A stretch of 64,000 nt of DNA, from assembly GCA_018669475.1 (NCBI GenBank), contig JABHCC010000100.1, forward strand, positions 1-64,000. The letters run 5' to 3'. Numbering within the stretch: position 1 is the first letter of the stretch; every line of letters starts with the position of its first letter. The translations under genes and the position numbers were made by a program. Shown here in pieces: positions 1 through 9,452 of this stretch. Under the pieces are notes generated by a model, which was given only the letters and a program-made list of their open reading frames with translations, ran no database searches and was not told the origin of the DNA. This DNA comes from Bacteroidota bacterium. Its GTDB lineage: Bacteria > Bacteroidota > Bacteroidia > Bacteroidales > UBA12481.

Positions 1-668
1 AAGCATTCCACAGCAATTCCGTCTAATTCATTCTCATGATATATTTGCGCTAATAATGAATCAATCCGGCTATGATTCTCAAATTCCTCCTTTCCATGTC
101 CTTTATAATAATCGATAAAATCTTTTGATTTGCTTGCTTCCATAGGATCAACAAGATCAGCCCAGTCGAAAATAGTTACTCTAAAACCAAATTTAGCTCT
201 TAACTCATTAAGATCTGGTATTGAATGCACCAGCCAATCAGAGGAGCGGCCAACAAGCCCAATCTTTTTATGTGTAAATGATCGTACCCGACTCCAGATC
301 TCGATAAGCCTATGTAAATTCTCTATTCTTGAAGAATCAGATAAATTAAAAAGATATGCTCTGATACCCTTATTTTCAAGAAAGGCTTTGACTTCGCTCG
401 CAGCAGCATAAGCATTATTTTCAGCAAAAGCGAGGAGCAAAACATGCCTGCAATCTCCAATACATTCGAGTGCCTTTTTTTCTGATCCTCCTGAGCTGAA
501 TAGTATTGCAGTGGGATCGCTATTTACATAATCGACATCAACTCTGCTAAGCAGTTCTGACAATCTGTTCTGCACAGGCATTTGCAAGTCTTCACCTGCT
601 CCCTCGAAAGCAACGGTCTGAACTCTTAATCTGATACTATTTTTTCTAATGCCCTTTTGCTGCATCAT
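1..668 (-). CDS. L-fucose/L-arabinose isomerase-fold protein, C-terminus missing
   Basis: This reading frame is open from the window edge to a double ATG (668 and 665) and so is a partial gene whose 3' part lies outside. The 222 visible residues contain LLLAFAENNAYAAASEVKAF, then KIGLVGRSSDWLV and, just at the edge, ELDGIAVEC, which fits the N-terminal and middle domains of the FucI/AraA isomerase superfamily (the metal-binding C-terminal domain is not in view). Members interconvert aldoses and ketoses, but many Bacteroidota paralogues have no known substrate, so the family is my call and the reaction is not. Its start lies 23 bases inside the end of ggt, suggesting translational coupling. 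It carries no signal peptide. Confidence 0.6.
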   Translation of the reverse strand, partial: MMQQKGIRKNSIRLRVQTVAFEGAGEDLQMPVQNRLSELLSRVDVDYVNSDPTAILFSSGGSEKKALECIGDCRHVLLLAFAENNAYAAASEVKAFLENKGIRAYLFNLSDSSRIENLHRLIEIWSRVRSFTHKKIGLVGRSSDWLVHSIPDLNELRAKFGFRVTIFDWADLVDPMEASKSKDFIDYYKGHGKEEFENHSRIDSLLAQIYHENELDGIAVEC

Positions 669-2346
669 CTCCCCTTTTATCAGCTCCAGCTTCCAGTTTT
701 CCATCATCTAAGACAAGAATTGCATCTACTCTGCCAATTTTGCCCCGAGGCTTGATTTTGTGTCCCATTGCTTCGAGATTGACAATAGTCAGGCTATCCA
801 AACCATCGGTTTCCACACTAATCTGATCTGGAAAACATTGGTGATGGAATCTACTGGCATCAACAGCTTCCTGCATTCCCATATTGAAATCAACCACATT
901 TAAAATTGTTTGGAATACAGAAGTTATTATAGTTGATCCTCCCGGACTACCAACCACCATAAATAACTCATTATCTTTATTTACTATTGTTGGAGTCATT
1001 GAGCTAAGCATTCTTTTACCGGCTTGAATTGCATTTGCATCACCTCCTATCAAACCATATACATTCGGAAAACCAGGCTTAATACTAAAATCATCCATTT
1101 CATTATTCAGAAGAAAGCCAGCTCCTTTTACCATAATACGATTTCCGTATCCACCATTAAGTGTAGTAGTTGCAGCAACAGCATTCCCCCATTGATCCAC
1201 AATTGAGTAATGTGTTGTTTCTTCGCTTTCTTCAGGGATCATTTGCATTGCTGAAACCTCTTCGCTATTTGTCGCCTTATTCATGTCGATTTCACCAGCT
1301 CTATCCTTCAGATATTTTGGACTCAGTAATTCCTTTCTGGGAACATCAAAGTAATCATCGTCACCCAGCCATTCTGCACGATCAGCATATACTCTTCTCT
1401 CTGCCTCTGCCATCAGGTGAATAGCTTCAATAGAATGAAATCCATACTCAGCGAGTGGATATTCAGCAACAATATTAAAAAGTTGCCCCAGGGCAATTCC
1501 TCCGGATGAAGGAGGAGGCATTGAAACAAACTCATATCCATTATAGTTACCTACAACAGGTTCTCTCCACTGCGCCTCATAAGCAGCAAGATCTTCAATA
1601 GTAATCAGGCCATCCAGTTCCTCCATTTGTTCCACGATCAGACGAGCTGTTTCTCCCTTGTAAAACCCATCCCTTCCATTATCTCTAATGCGCTTGAGAG
1701 TTTCAGCCAATTCTGGTTGCCGCAAAGTATCATTGGCTTGCCAAAGAGTTTCCCGAATAAAGCTCGTTCTCCATGTATTTCTCGTAATCAAACTTCTCTT
1801 AAGCCCGTTAAGACTTCTTGCCTGTGATGCTGTCAGAGGAAATCCTTTCTCAGCCAATTCGATAGCCGGATTAAGCAAATCAGCCCATGGCAATGTCCCG
1901 AATTTTTCCATCCCTTTGGCCATTCCTGCAACAGTTCCGGGAATTCCTGATGCCAGTATAGTTGAAGTACTACTCCCTCTGATAACCTCTTCATCATCAT
2001 CTAAATACATGTTACGATAAGCTGCATCCGGAGCTTTTTCACGGAAATCAAGAGCTGCAAGATCTCCATCAGCTGTTCTTACTATCCAAAATCCACCACC
2101 GCCGATATTACCGGCTGCCGGATAAACAACACTTAAGGCAAACTCAACTGCACATGCTGCATCCATAGCAGTACCACCATTTTCAAGTATTCTTTTTCCA
2201 ACTTCAGATGCTTCAGGATGGGCAGACACCACCATTCCGTTATCAGCAATAAGTCCGCGATATTCCGGTTTATGTACAGAATTATTACAAGAGTAAAATC
2301 CAGCTAATAAACCAGATAACAGCAAAGTACAGATAACCTTATTCAT
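646..2346 (-). CDS. ggt: Gamma-glutamyltranspeptidase, lipoprotein form
   Basis: The 566-residue protein is full length for gamma-glutamyltransferase, an N-terminal nucleophile hydrolase that removes the gamma-glutamyl group from glutathione and related amides outside the cytoplasm. The autoprocessing site is visible as ETTHYSIVD, making T377 the likely new N-terminus of the small subunit, and GSPGGSTI is the substrate-binding loop. The N-terminus (hydrophobic stretch then FYSCNN) is a lipoprotein signal with lipidated Cys near residue 20. It follows the TonB receptor gene by 48 bases and has its own possible -7 box (2363-2370). Family assignment is secure; the physiological substrate is inferred. 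Confidence 0.93.
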   Translation of the reverse strand: MNKVICTLLLSGLLAGFYSCNNSVHKPEYRGLIADNGMVVSAHPEASEVGKRILENGGTAMDAACAVEFALSVVYPAAGNIGGGGFWIVRTADGDLAALDFREKAPDAAYRNMYLDDDEEVIRGSSTSTILASGIPGTVAGMAKGMEKFGTLPWADLLNPAIELAEKGFPLTASQARSLNGLKRSLITRNTWRTSFIRETLWQANDTLRQPELAETLKRIRDNGRDGFYKGETARLIVEQMEELDGLITIEDLAAYEAQWREPVVGNYNGYEFVSMPPPSSGGIALGQLFNIVAEYPLAEYGFHSIEAIHLMAEAERRVYADRAEWLGDDDYFDVPRKELLSPKYLKDRAGEIDMNKATNSEEVSAMQMIPEESEETTHYSIVDQWGNAVAATTTLNGGYGNRIMVKGAGFLLNNEMDDFSIKPGFPNVYGLIGGDANAIQAGKRMLSSMTPTIVNKDNELFMVVGSPGGSTIITSVFQTILNVVDFNMGMQEAVDASRFHHQCFPDQISVETDGLDSLTIVNLEAMGHKIKPRGKIGRVDAILVLDDGKLEAGADKRGDDAAKGH

Positions 2347-2362
2347 AGGATTTGAGTTTTTC

Positions 2363-2370
2363 TAAAGATA
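2363..2370 (-). promoter_or_regulatory. Possible -7 box upstream of ggt
   Basis: On the minus strand the sequence reads TATCTTTA, one base off TAnnTTTG, 16 bases before the ggt start. No clear -33 TTTG was seen at the usual spacing, so this is a weak call. Confidence 0.35.
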
Positions 2371-2394
2371 GCAATAATATCATGCTCAGATTCC

Positions 2395-4446
2395 TCACTG
2401 ATTGTTTTTGTAAAGTCTGAAACTGAGGCCTAAACGCCACCACAGACCTGGCTGGTGAATATGTCCTATATCCTCATACTCCTTGTTAAACAGATTAGTG
2501 GCTGACATATAATATTGAATGTATCGTGTTTGGTAGCTTATTTTTGCATCCAACAGCCAAAAAGGATCATAATCATTGTTAAAACTCTCACCAGTTTCTG
2601 TCCAGTCAGTATAAAAACCAGCCCGGTCTTGCCAGATGGCTGACACATCTATCATTAGTTTTTCCTTGTACGGAACATGAAGCTTAGCAACAATTTTATG
2701 CTGCAAATAATCTAAAACATATCTCGAATCAAAATCTCCTGAATTATAATCAAGATATGCAAAACGATAAGCTGAACTCAAGCTCAATCCATCCCAGACC
2801 TTTCGTAGCTTTGGTCTCCATGTCTGACTGATTTCTACTCCGGTACGATACAGTTCCCCATAATTATTTGTGGACCATTTTTCTTCGGATATTGTTTTTG
2901 TCCAATCGATACTATTCTCACTAAACCCGGTATAAGCACAAACTTTAATCGTTTGGCTTCTTGTAAATCTCTTATAACCTGCTTCAACTGTCCAGGCTTC
3001 CTCAGGTAAAAGATCGGGGTTGCCCTGCATGGTTCGACTACTATAATAAAGCTCAGTGAAAGATGGTAAGCGTAATGACCTGTTAATTGAGAAAAACACA
3101 TTCGAATTATCCCCAGCACGATATCTCAAATCAATTCCAGGATATAGATGTAATCCTGCAGAATGACCTTGAACTAAATGAGCCATTAATCCACTGGTCA
3201 TACTAAAACCTCCTTTTTTCAAGCTATGTTCTGCATATAAACTCAGATGCTGTCTCGCCGCTTTATTCGTGTATAAAATATCAGAATGGCCAATCAGAGC
3301 TTTAGTTTCATTAATCAGATCTCCTAAAACCGTGCTCAGAACTGATTCCCCCTTCCAATCTACACCCATGCTAAATCGTCCGATATGTGAATCCCACCAC
3401 GCATTGTTTATAATTCCAAACACCTGACTAACATGATAATTAGGCTGAGTATACCATGAAGGTGATTCATTTCTGAATAAATGAAATTCATCAAGATGGG
3501 TTTTATAATAGAACTCCTGTTTAAAGCTTATTTTATCCTCTCGTTTCCATCCTAATGAAACAAAACCTGATCCTATTTCCTCATATTGCTCAGGATATAA
3601 GGGAGTATAGAAGGCCTGGGCACCAAAACCTTTCATCAATCCACCAAACTGACCATACCAATGGCTCGCTCCAATTTTTCGATCGGCCCATAAAAACATC
3701 TGAGAGGCTCTAAAATCAGTATTTTCTGAATACCCGTCGCTTTGCGAATATCCGATTGCCAGCAAATGATTACTCTTTTTACCAGCCTGATTAAGCATCA
3801 GTTCTGACCTAAGATATTGATACCTGCCTACGGTGATTTCCCCAGCAATTCCTGACTCCTCAGGCCTCTTTGTCACAATGTTTATTGCTCCGGCATATGC
3901 ATTCGGACCAAGCCATCGCGAAGCCGAGCCCTCAATAATTTCTATCCTTTCCACTGCAGAGAGTGGAATAGGAATATCTGCATTAAAATGTCCGGTTTGA
4001 GGGTCATTAAATGGGACTCCATTTAAAAGAACAAGAACCTGTTCAAAGCTACTCCCCCTTATTGAAAAATCATTCTGTATACCATCAGGACCACGTTGTC
4101 TTACGTCAAGACCAGGTTCCAATCTCAGATAATCCTGGATCGTTTTTGCTGACGATCGCTCAATATCCTTTCGGGTAACTACTGTTACCAATCTTGAAAG
4201 CTCACTAATACTGGCATCAACACGCTGAGCTTTTACCTCTATTTCATCTAAAGTATAATCAGTTTGTCCGCTTTCCAGTTGAATTTCATTCTGGGCATCA
4301 ACAACTTGAGTTGCAGTCAGATAAACAACAGAAATAACTGCTATTCTGACCAGCTTACCCAAGGCACTGAACAAAGAATAACTTTTTCTCTGCCACTGTC
4401 TGAAATGAGTGCTTACTTTCGCTTGTATTTTACTACTAGCTTGCAT
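2395..4446 (-). CDS. TonB-dependent outer-membrane receptor, BtuB-like
   Basis: The 683-residue protein has a plug domain at about residues 65-190 (VVTRKDIERSSAKTIQDYL, then RGSSFEQVLVLLNGVPFNDP and RIEIIEGSASRWLG) followed by a 22-strand-type barrel ending in LWWRLGLSFRLYK, with the aromatic last strand typical of outer-membrane proteins. It lacks the N-terminal carboxypeptidase-like domain of SusC proteins and no SusD follows, so it resembles small cofactor or metal-chelate receptors such as BtuB. No cobalamin riboswitch was recognised in front of it. The N-terminal region is unusually long and basic before its hydrophobic segment (about residues 32-50); the start is 2 bases after folD ends, which may indicate cotranscription. 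Ligand unknown. Confidence 0.85.
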   Translation of the reverse strand: MQASSKIQAKVSTHFRQWQRKSYSLFSALGKLVRIAVISVVYLTATQVVDAQNEIQLESGQTDYTLDEIEVKAQRVDASISELSRLVTVVTRKDIERSSAKTIQDYLRLEPGLDVRQRGPDGIQNDFSIRGSSFEQVLVLLNGVPFNDPQTGHFNADIPIPLSAVERIEIIEGSASRWLGPNAYAGAINIVTKRPEESGIAGEITVGRYQYLRSELMLNQAGKKSNHLLAIGYSQSDGYSENTDFRASQMFLWADRKIGASHWYGQFGGLMKGFGAQAFYTPLYPEQYEEIGSGFVSLGWKREDKISFKQEFYYKTHLDEFHLFRNESPSWYTQPNYHVSQVFGIINNAWWDSHIGRFSMGVDWKGESVLSTVLGDLINETKALIGHSDILYTNKAARQHLSLYAEHSLKKGGFSMTSGLMAHLVQGHSAGLHLYPGIDLRYRAGDNSNVFFSINRSLRLPSFTELYYSSRTMQGNPDLLPEEAWTVEAGYKRFTRSQTIKVCAYTGFSENSIDWTKTISEEKWSTNNYGELYRTGVEISQTWRPKLRKVWDGLSLSSAYRFAYLDYNSGDFDSRYVLDYLQHKIVAKLHVPYKEKLMIDVSAIWQDRAGFYTDWTETGESFNNDYDPFWLLDAKISYQTRYIQYYMSATNLFNKEYEDIGHIHQPGLWWRLGLSFRLYKNNQ

Positions 4447-4448
4447 TA

Positions 4449-5315
4449 CTATTTACTTGCTTTAAGTGTGTTTTTAATTAAGGTTGCAATTGTCATGGGA
4501 CCAACACCACCTGGTACAGGTGTAATATAAGAACATTTTGGTGCAACATTTTCAAAGTCGACATCACCTTTAAGTCTGAATCCTGACTTCGTTTCACTTG
4601 AAGAAACTCTTGTTGTTCCGACATCAATAATTACTGCCCCTTCTTTTACCATATCAGCCTTCAAAAAACCCGGGTTCCCCAAAGCTGGTATCAGAATATC
4701 AGCTTGCAAGGTCATTTCCTTCAGGTTTTTAGTTCTGCTGTGACATAATGTGACAGTACAATCACCAGGGTATGATTTTCTTGAAAGCATCAATGCCAGG
4801 GGAGTACCTACGATATTGCTCCGCCCAATAACAACACAGTGCTTACCTGATGTTGGAATTTTGTAACGTTCAATCAGCTCTATTATTCCCGATGGCGTCG
4901 CAGGAGAAAAAGAAGGTAAGCCCTGCACCATTCTACCCATATTCACAGGATGAAAGCCATCAACATCCTTTTTCGGATCAATTGCCTCAATTAGTTTTTG
5001 TTCAGAGATATGATCAGGTAATGGAACCTGCACAATAAAACCGTCAACATCAGGATTATCATTAAGCTTCTGCACTTCAGCCAGAAGATCATTTTCAGAT
5101 ATGTCTGCAGCTTTCAAAATCAAACTTGATTTCATCCCCACTTCCTGACAAGCCTTCATTTTAAGATTGACATAAGTGTGGCTTGCACCATCTTCACCAA
5201 CCAAAATAGCTGCCAGGTGCGGTATTTTACCTCCATTTTCTAATCTGGAAGTTATTTCTTCTTTAATCTCCTGCCGGATGTCAGCAGCTACTTTTTTCCC
5301 GTCAATAAGAATCAT
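4449..5315 (-). CDS. folD: Methylenetetrahydrofolate dehydrogenase / methenyltetrahydrofolate cyclohydrolase
   Basis: At 288 residues this is the usual bifunctional FolD of one-carbon metabolism, acting in the cytoplasm to interconvert 5,10-methylene- and 10-formyl-tetrahydrofolate. Visible signatures are the catalytic region [30 protein letters not shown], the nucleotide-binding loop [17 protein letters not shown] and the C-terminal [14 protein letters not shown]. It lies 13 bases after ffh and 2 bases before the TonB receptor gene, so it probably shares their transcript. Nothing unusual is seen. Confidence 0.97.
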   Translation of the reverse strand: MILIDGKKVAADIRQEIKEEITSRLENGGKIPHLAAILVGEDGASHTYVNLKMKACQEVGMKSSLILKAADISENDLLAEVQKLNDNPDVDGFIVQVPLPDHISEQKLIEAIDPKKDVDGFHPVNMGRMVQGLPSFSPATPSGIIELIERYKIPTSGKHCVVIGRSNIVGTPLALMLSRKSYPGDCTVTLCHSRTKNLKEMTLQADILIPALGNPGFLKADMVKEGAVIIDVGTTRVSSSETKSGFRLKGDVDFENVAPKCSYITPVPGGVGPMTIATLIKNTLKASK

Positions 5316-5328
5316 AATCGTATTTCTA

Positions 5329-6663
5329 TTATCTCCTCATTCCTGGCATATTACCCATCATTCGTCCCAGGTTTTTGCCCTGAGTCATCATGCGCATCAT
5401 TTTACGCGTTTCATCAAACTGTTTAATAAGTCGATTCACTTCCTGCACATTGGATCCACTACCCATAGCAATTCTTTTTCGCCTGCTGCCATTTATTAAA
5501 CTCGGACTCTCTCTTTCCTCCTTAGTCATCGAATGGATTATAGCTTCAATTCCTTTGAAAGCATCATCATCCATATCCAGATTTTTCATCGCTTTGCCTA
5601 CACCAGGTATCATCCCTGCCAGGTCTTTCAGATTACCCATTTTCTTTATTTGACTAATCTGCTTAAGGAAATCATCAAAATTAAACTGATTCTTCGCCAG
5701 TTTTCTCTTCAATTTGATTGCATCCTCAGCATCAAACTGTTCCTGAGCTTTTTCTACCAGAGTAACAATATCACCCATGCCCAAAATACGGTCAGCCATC
5801 CGGTCGGGGTGAAAAATATCTAATGCATCAAGTTTTTCGCCGGTTCCAACGAACTTGATTGGCTTATTAACTACAGTTTTAATCGATAGTGCAGCTCCAC
5901 CCCGTGTATCTCCGTCAAGCTTAGTCAACACAACACCATCAAAATTAAGGCGATCATTAAACTCTTTAGCTGTATTTACAGCATCCTGACCTGTCATAGA
6001 GTCAACAACGAAAAGAATCTCATGCGGACTTATTGCATCTTTTACTGAAGAAATTTCATTCATCATTTCTTCATCAATAGCAAGGCGTCCTGCCGTATCG
6101 ACGATGACCAGATCATGACCGTGATTACGAGCATGCTTAACTGCACCTTTTGCAATTTTTACAGGATTTTTATTGTCTTCCTCAGTATAAACAGGAACAG
6201 AGATTTGCTCACCAAGAATCTTTAGCTGTTCGATAGCTGCCGGACGATAAACGTCTCCTGCAACCAGAATAGGGCTCTTTCCTTTCTTTGTTTTCAGGAA
6301 ATTTGCAAGTTTGCCACTGAAGGTTGTTTTACCTGAACCTTGCAAACCAGCAATCAAAATAACAGTTGGATTACCTTTAAGATTTACTTCCTCTTTCTCG
6401 CCCCCCATTAACTCAACAAGCTCATCATGGACAATCTTGACCATCATCTGGCTTGGCTGAATAGCTGTCAATACATTCTGACCTAAAGCTTTCTCTTTAA
6501 CAGAGTTTGTAAAATCCCTGGCGATTTTAAAATTTACGTCAGCATCTAAAAGAGCTCTTCTAACATCTTTCAATGTCTCTGCAACGTTAATCTCAGTAAT
6601 TCGTCCCTGACCCTTAAGTAACTTAAAGGATTTATCTAATCTTTCTGATAAATTTTCAAACAT
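5329..6663 (-). CDS. ffh: Signal recognition particle protein Ffh
   Basis: The 444-residue protein has the three SRP54 parts in order: N helical bundle (residues 1-90), GTPase G domain with P-loop [15 protein letters not shown] near residue 107, DTAGRLA and [10 protein letters not shown], and a methionine-rich M domain ending [20 protein letters not shown] that binds 4.5S RNA and signal sequences. It delivers inner-membrane proteins co-translationally to FtsY. It follows argS by 15 bases and precedes folD by 13, consistent with one operon. Confidence 0.98.
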   Translation of the reverse strand: MFENLSERLDKSFKLLKGQGRITEINVAETLKDVRRALLDADVNFKIARDFTNSVKEKALGQNVLTAIQPSQMMVKIVHDELVELMGGEKEEVNLKGNPTVILIAGLQGSGKTTFSGKLANFLKTKKGKSPILVAGDVYRPAAIEQLKILGEQISVPVYTEEDNKNPVKIAKGAVKHARNHGHDLVIVDTAGRLAIDEEMMNEISSVKDAISPHEILFVVDSMTGQDAVNTAKEFNDRLNFDGVVLTKLDGDTRGGAALSIKTVVNKPIKFVGTGEKLDALDIFHPDRMADRILGMGDIVTLVEKAQEQFDAEDAIKLKRKLAKNQFNFDDFLKQISQIKKMGNLKDLAGMIPGVGKAMKNLDMDDDAFKGIEAIIHSMTKEERESPSLINGSRRKRIAMGSGSNVQEVNRLIKQFDETRKMMRMMTQGKNLGRMMGNMPGMRR

Positions 6664-6678
6664 AGCTATGCTAAATTT

Positions 6679-8475
6679 TTACATTCTTTCGGGCATTTCA
6701 ATACCCATAATCCTCATTCCATCCTGTATATGGCGGGCAACAAATGATGCCAAACTCAATCTGAAACCTCTCAATTCTGAATTTTCTTCATTGATTATTG
6801 TACTGTGCTGATAAAACTGATTAAAGGCTTTCACCAACTCATACAAGTAGTTAGCTAATAATGCAGGGCTATATTGCCTGCCTGCTTCCTGAAGAAGCTC
6901 TGGAAAACTGTAAACAAGTTTAATCAGCTGAATTTCCTGTTCATTAACTTGCACATCAAGCGATACAGTTTGTGGTATCGAAATGTTTAGATCCTCCGCT
7001 TTTCTCAGAACAGATTTGATTCTGACATAAGTATATTGAATAAACGGACCTGTATTACCATTAAAATCAATTGATTCCTTCGGATTAAATAACATTGTTC
7101 TAACAGGATCAACTTTTAGAATAAAATACTTAAGAGCCGCCATGGCAATTCTGTAGTTAATCTCTTCCTTTTCCTTCTCTTCAAAGCCATCAAGCTTACC
7201 AAGATCTTTCGATACCTGCCGTGCATTCTCAACCATCTCCTCAATCAATTCATCCGCATCGACCACTTTCCCTTCCCGGGATTTCATTTTCCCATCAGGT
7301 AACTCAACCATGCCATATGAGAGATGATGCAATTGTTCTGCCCAATCGAAACCCAATTTCTTCAAGATAAGAGCCAGCACTTTGAAATGGTAATTTTGCT
7401 CATTTCCAACTACATATACATGGTTTTGAAAGCCAAATTCCTCATGCCGCTGATGAGCGGTCCCCAGATCCTGTGTCATATAGACGCTTGTTCCATCTGA
7501 TCTGAGGAGAAGTTTCTCATCCAGTCCTGAATCGGTAAGATCAGCCCATACCGAGCTATCATCTTTTTTGTACAGCACCCCAGCTTCTAATCCATCCAGA
7601 ACCAGCTGCTTACCCATTTTATATGTTTGGGATTCATAATAAACCTTATCAAAAGCAATACCCAGGCTCTTATATGTAGTATCAAATCCTGTGTATACCC
7701 ATTGATTCATCATTTCCCATAATGCAGTGACTTCACTATCTCCTGCTTCCCATTTTCTTAACATCTCCTGAGCATCAAGCAACATGGGAGCTTTCTTTGC
7801 TGCTTCCTCCTTACTTAAGCCCTGACTTTGTAATTCAGTAACTTCATGCTGATATTCTTTTTCAAATCTTACATAATAATCCCCAACCAGTCGGTCTCCC
7901 TTCATTCCGGATTTCTCCGGAGTTATCCCATCTCCCCATCGCTGCCAGGCCAGCATTGATTTACAGATATGAATTCCTCTGTCATTTACCAGATTAACCA
8001 TTTTAACAGGTTTTCCTGTTGCCATAAGTAATTTGGAAACCGCATATCCCAAAAGATTATTTCTAATATGTCCCAAATGCAAGGGTTTGTTAGTATTCGG
8101 TGATGAATACTCTACAAGAACCGGTGCAGTGCCCTTTTCAGGTTTTACGAACCCGTATGGACTTTGGTCAAGCACATTATTGAGAAATTGAATCCAATAA
8201 GTTTCCTTAGCGGTAAAATTCAAGAAACCTTTTACAACCTCAAACTTCTCTATATCCTGTAGTTTAGCAAGAATATATCCACCCAGATCCTCTCCTGTCT
8301 GAACAGGGTTCTTTCTTGATATTCTTAATAGTGGAAATACAACCAGGGTAAAATCTCCGCTCAGGTCTTTTCTAGTTTTTTGTACTTGAATAGTATTCAA
8401 AGGGCATTCCTGAGAATACAAGTCTTTAATTGCCTCAACAGCAGCATTTCTAATCCTATCTTCCAAGCTGGTCAT
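6679..8475 (-). CDS. argS: Arginyl-tRNA synthetase
   Basis: The 598-residue class I synthetase charges tRNA-Arg. The N-terminal Add1 domain is followed by the HIGH-type motif PLHLGHIRNN, the KMSKS-equivalent GKMKSREGKVV, and an anticodon-binding helical domain at the C-terminus ending with RHIQDGMRIMGIEMPERM. Length is standard. A near-consensus -7 box lies 20 bases upstream, in the 34-base gap after the glycosyltransferase gene, so argS probably has its own promoter and drives ffh and folD. Confidence 0.97.
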   Translation of the reverse strand: MTSLEDRIRNAAVEAIKDLYSQECPLNTIQVQKTRKDLSGDFTLVVFPLLRISRKNPVQTGEDLGGYILAKLQDIEKFEVVKGFLNFTAKETYWIQFLNNVLDQSPYGFVKPEKGTAPVLVEYSSPNTNKPLHLGHIRNNLLGYAVSKLLMATGKPVKMVNLVNDRGIHICKSMLAWQRWGDGITPEKSGMKGDRLVGDYYVRFEKEYQHEVTELQSQGLSKEEAAKKAPMLLDAQEMLRKWEAGDSEVTALWEMMNQWVYTGFDTTYKSLGIAFDKVYYESQTYKMGKQLVLDGLEAGVLYKKDDSSVWADLTDSGLDEKLLLRSDGTSVYMTQDLGTAHQRHEEFGFQNHVYVVGNEQNYHFKVLALILKKLGFDWAEQLHHLSYGMVELPDGKMKSREGKVVDADELIEEMVENARQVSKDLGKLDGFEEKEKEEINYRIAMAALKYFILKVDPVRTMLFNPKESIDFNGNTGPFIQYTYVRIKSVLRKAEDLNISIPQTVSLDVQVNEQEIQLIKLVYSFPELLQEAGRQYSPALLANYLYELVKAFNQFYQHSTIINEENSELRGFRLSLASFVARHIQDGMRIMGIEMPERM

Positions 8476-8495
8476 TATCTGAAATTTTCAGAGCG

Positions 8496-8503
8496 CAAAG
8501 ATA
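8496..8503 (-). promoter_or_regulatory. -7 box of the argS promoter
   Basis: Minus strand reads TATCTTTG, a perfect match to TAnnTTTG, 20 bases upstream of the argS ATG. A TTG lies further upstream (8528-8530), but the spacing of 24 is longer than the usual 19-21, so the -33 part is uncertain. Confidence 0.55.
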
Positions 8504-8509
8504 GCAATA

Positions 8510-9406
8510 TCATGCCGTAATCTCACTCAAATAGCCTATTTTGTAAAGATCAAACCATAATAAGCGTGGCCGGGATGAGCAAAGTTGCCTATGCAAAATG
8601 GATCGGGTAATTCGAAACAATGCACGCATAAGAACATGTAAGCCAGTTCTTTTAAGTCTCTTATAAGTCCTTAGCAATCGTATATCGGATAAAAAATCTG
8701 AAGGAAGAGTTTTATTGCGCATCAGTTGATCCAGAGACCTTATTGATTCTTCCGTCTTTCGAAGAAATTCTTCTCCGGTGTCCAGACCAGTATGTAGCAA
8801 AGGGTTGTCAATATGTTTTATTGGAATCTCAGCATCATTTAACTGATATCCGAAGTAAGTATCTTCATGCCCATAAGCCTTGAACTCTTCAGCAAACCTG
8901 ATTTTTAAAAACAATTCTGAGGGAATTAGAAAATTAAAACTACTGAACTGCCTGTATGGGTCATTTGTTCTTTCATCTGCTGTTCTTAACTCTCGTTGGC
9001 ACCCGTATACCCATCTTAGTGTTTTAGTCTTCTCTTTTGGTGGCAATTCCGAGTAAGCCGTTCCACCACAAATCACTAATTCTGAATTCAGGCATTCTAA
9101 ATACTTTTCAATGAAATCAGTCTGATGAACACGGGCATCCCCATCCATAAATAATAAATACGGGAACTTTGCTTCTGATGCAAGCATATTTCTATTTCTG
9201 CTCCGGCCAAGCTGTTTTGAATTTCTTATAAGTCTTACTTCATTCAGATCTGAGGGAATATTAGTCTGCTTTTCACCGGGTGAATAGCATGAATCATCTC
9301 CTATAAGTATTTCAAATGGGTGACCTGTACTGATCATTTGTTGTCGGATCTCTGTTATCAGAGCTAAACAATCTTCACGATAAATAGGTATTAATACTGA
9401 CAGCAT
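8510..9406 (-). CDS. Family 2 glycosyltransferase
   Basis: The 298-residue protein begins MLSVLIPIYRED, the classical first strand of a GT-A fold, followed by the DxD-like FMDGDARV (metal and nucleotide-sugar binding) and AYGHEDTYFGYQL, which matches the catalytic ED-containing segment of GT2 enzymes. It transfers a sugar from a nucleotide donor, probably at the cytoplasmic face; acceptor unknown. A longer reading frame reaches 9454, but that start lies upstream of the predicted promoter box (9422-9429), so I use 9406. No transmembrane segment is seen. No other surface-polysaccharide genes adjoin it. Confidence 0.85.
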   Translation of the reverse strand: MLSVLIPIYREDCLALITEIRQQMISTGHPFEILIGDDSCYSPGEKQTNIPSDLNEVRLIRNSKQLGRSRNRNMLASEAKFPYLLFMDGDARVHQTDFIEKYLECLNSELVICGGTAYSELPPKEKTKTLRWVYGCQRELRTADERTNDPYRQFSSFNFLIPSELFLKIRFAEEFKAYGHEDTYFGYQLNDAEIPIKHIDNPLLHTGLDTGEEFLRKTEESIRSLDQLMRNKTLPSDFLSDIRLLRTYKRLKRTGLHVLMRALFRITRSILHRQLCSSRPRLLWFDLYKIGYLSEITA

Positions 9407-9421
9407 AATTTTGTTGTTCCC

Positions 9422-9429
9422 CAAAGGTA
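9422..9429 (-). promoter_or_regulatory. -7 box for the glycosyltransferase gene
   Basis: Minus strand reads TACCTTTG, a full match to TAnnTTTG, 15 bases before the ATG at 9406. It sits next to the oppositely directed box at 9439-9446 in a 46-base divergent gap. Confidence 0.5.
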
Positions 9430-9438
9430 ATGAATCCC

Positions 9439-9446
9439 TATATTTG
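9439..9446 (+). promoter_or_regulatory. -7 box for the thioredoxin-fold gene
   Basis: TATATTTG matches TAnnTTTG exactly and ends only 6 bases before the ATG at 9453, so the transcript is predicted to be leaderless or nearly so. No clear -33 TTTG at the normal spacing. Confidence 0.5.
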
Positions 9447-9452
9447 TGCATC

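Noticed and set aside
130-411. Plus-strand frame of 93 residues near the left edge
   Set aside because: It is antisense to the clear minus-strand isomerase-like gene and has no protein-like features.
4270-4530. Cobalamin riboswitch before the BtuB-like receptor
   Set aside because: The receptor start is 2 bases after folD, leaving no room, and no B12-box-like sequence was seen.
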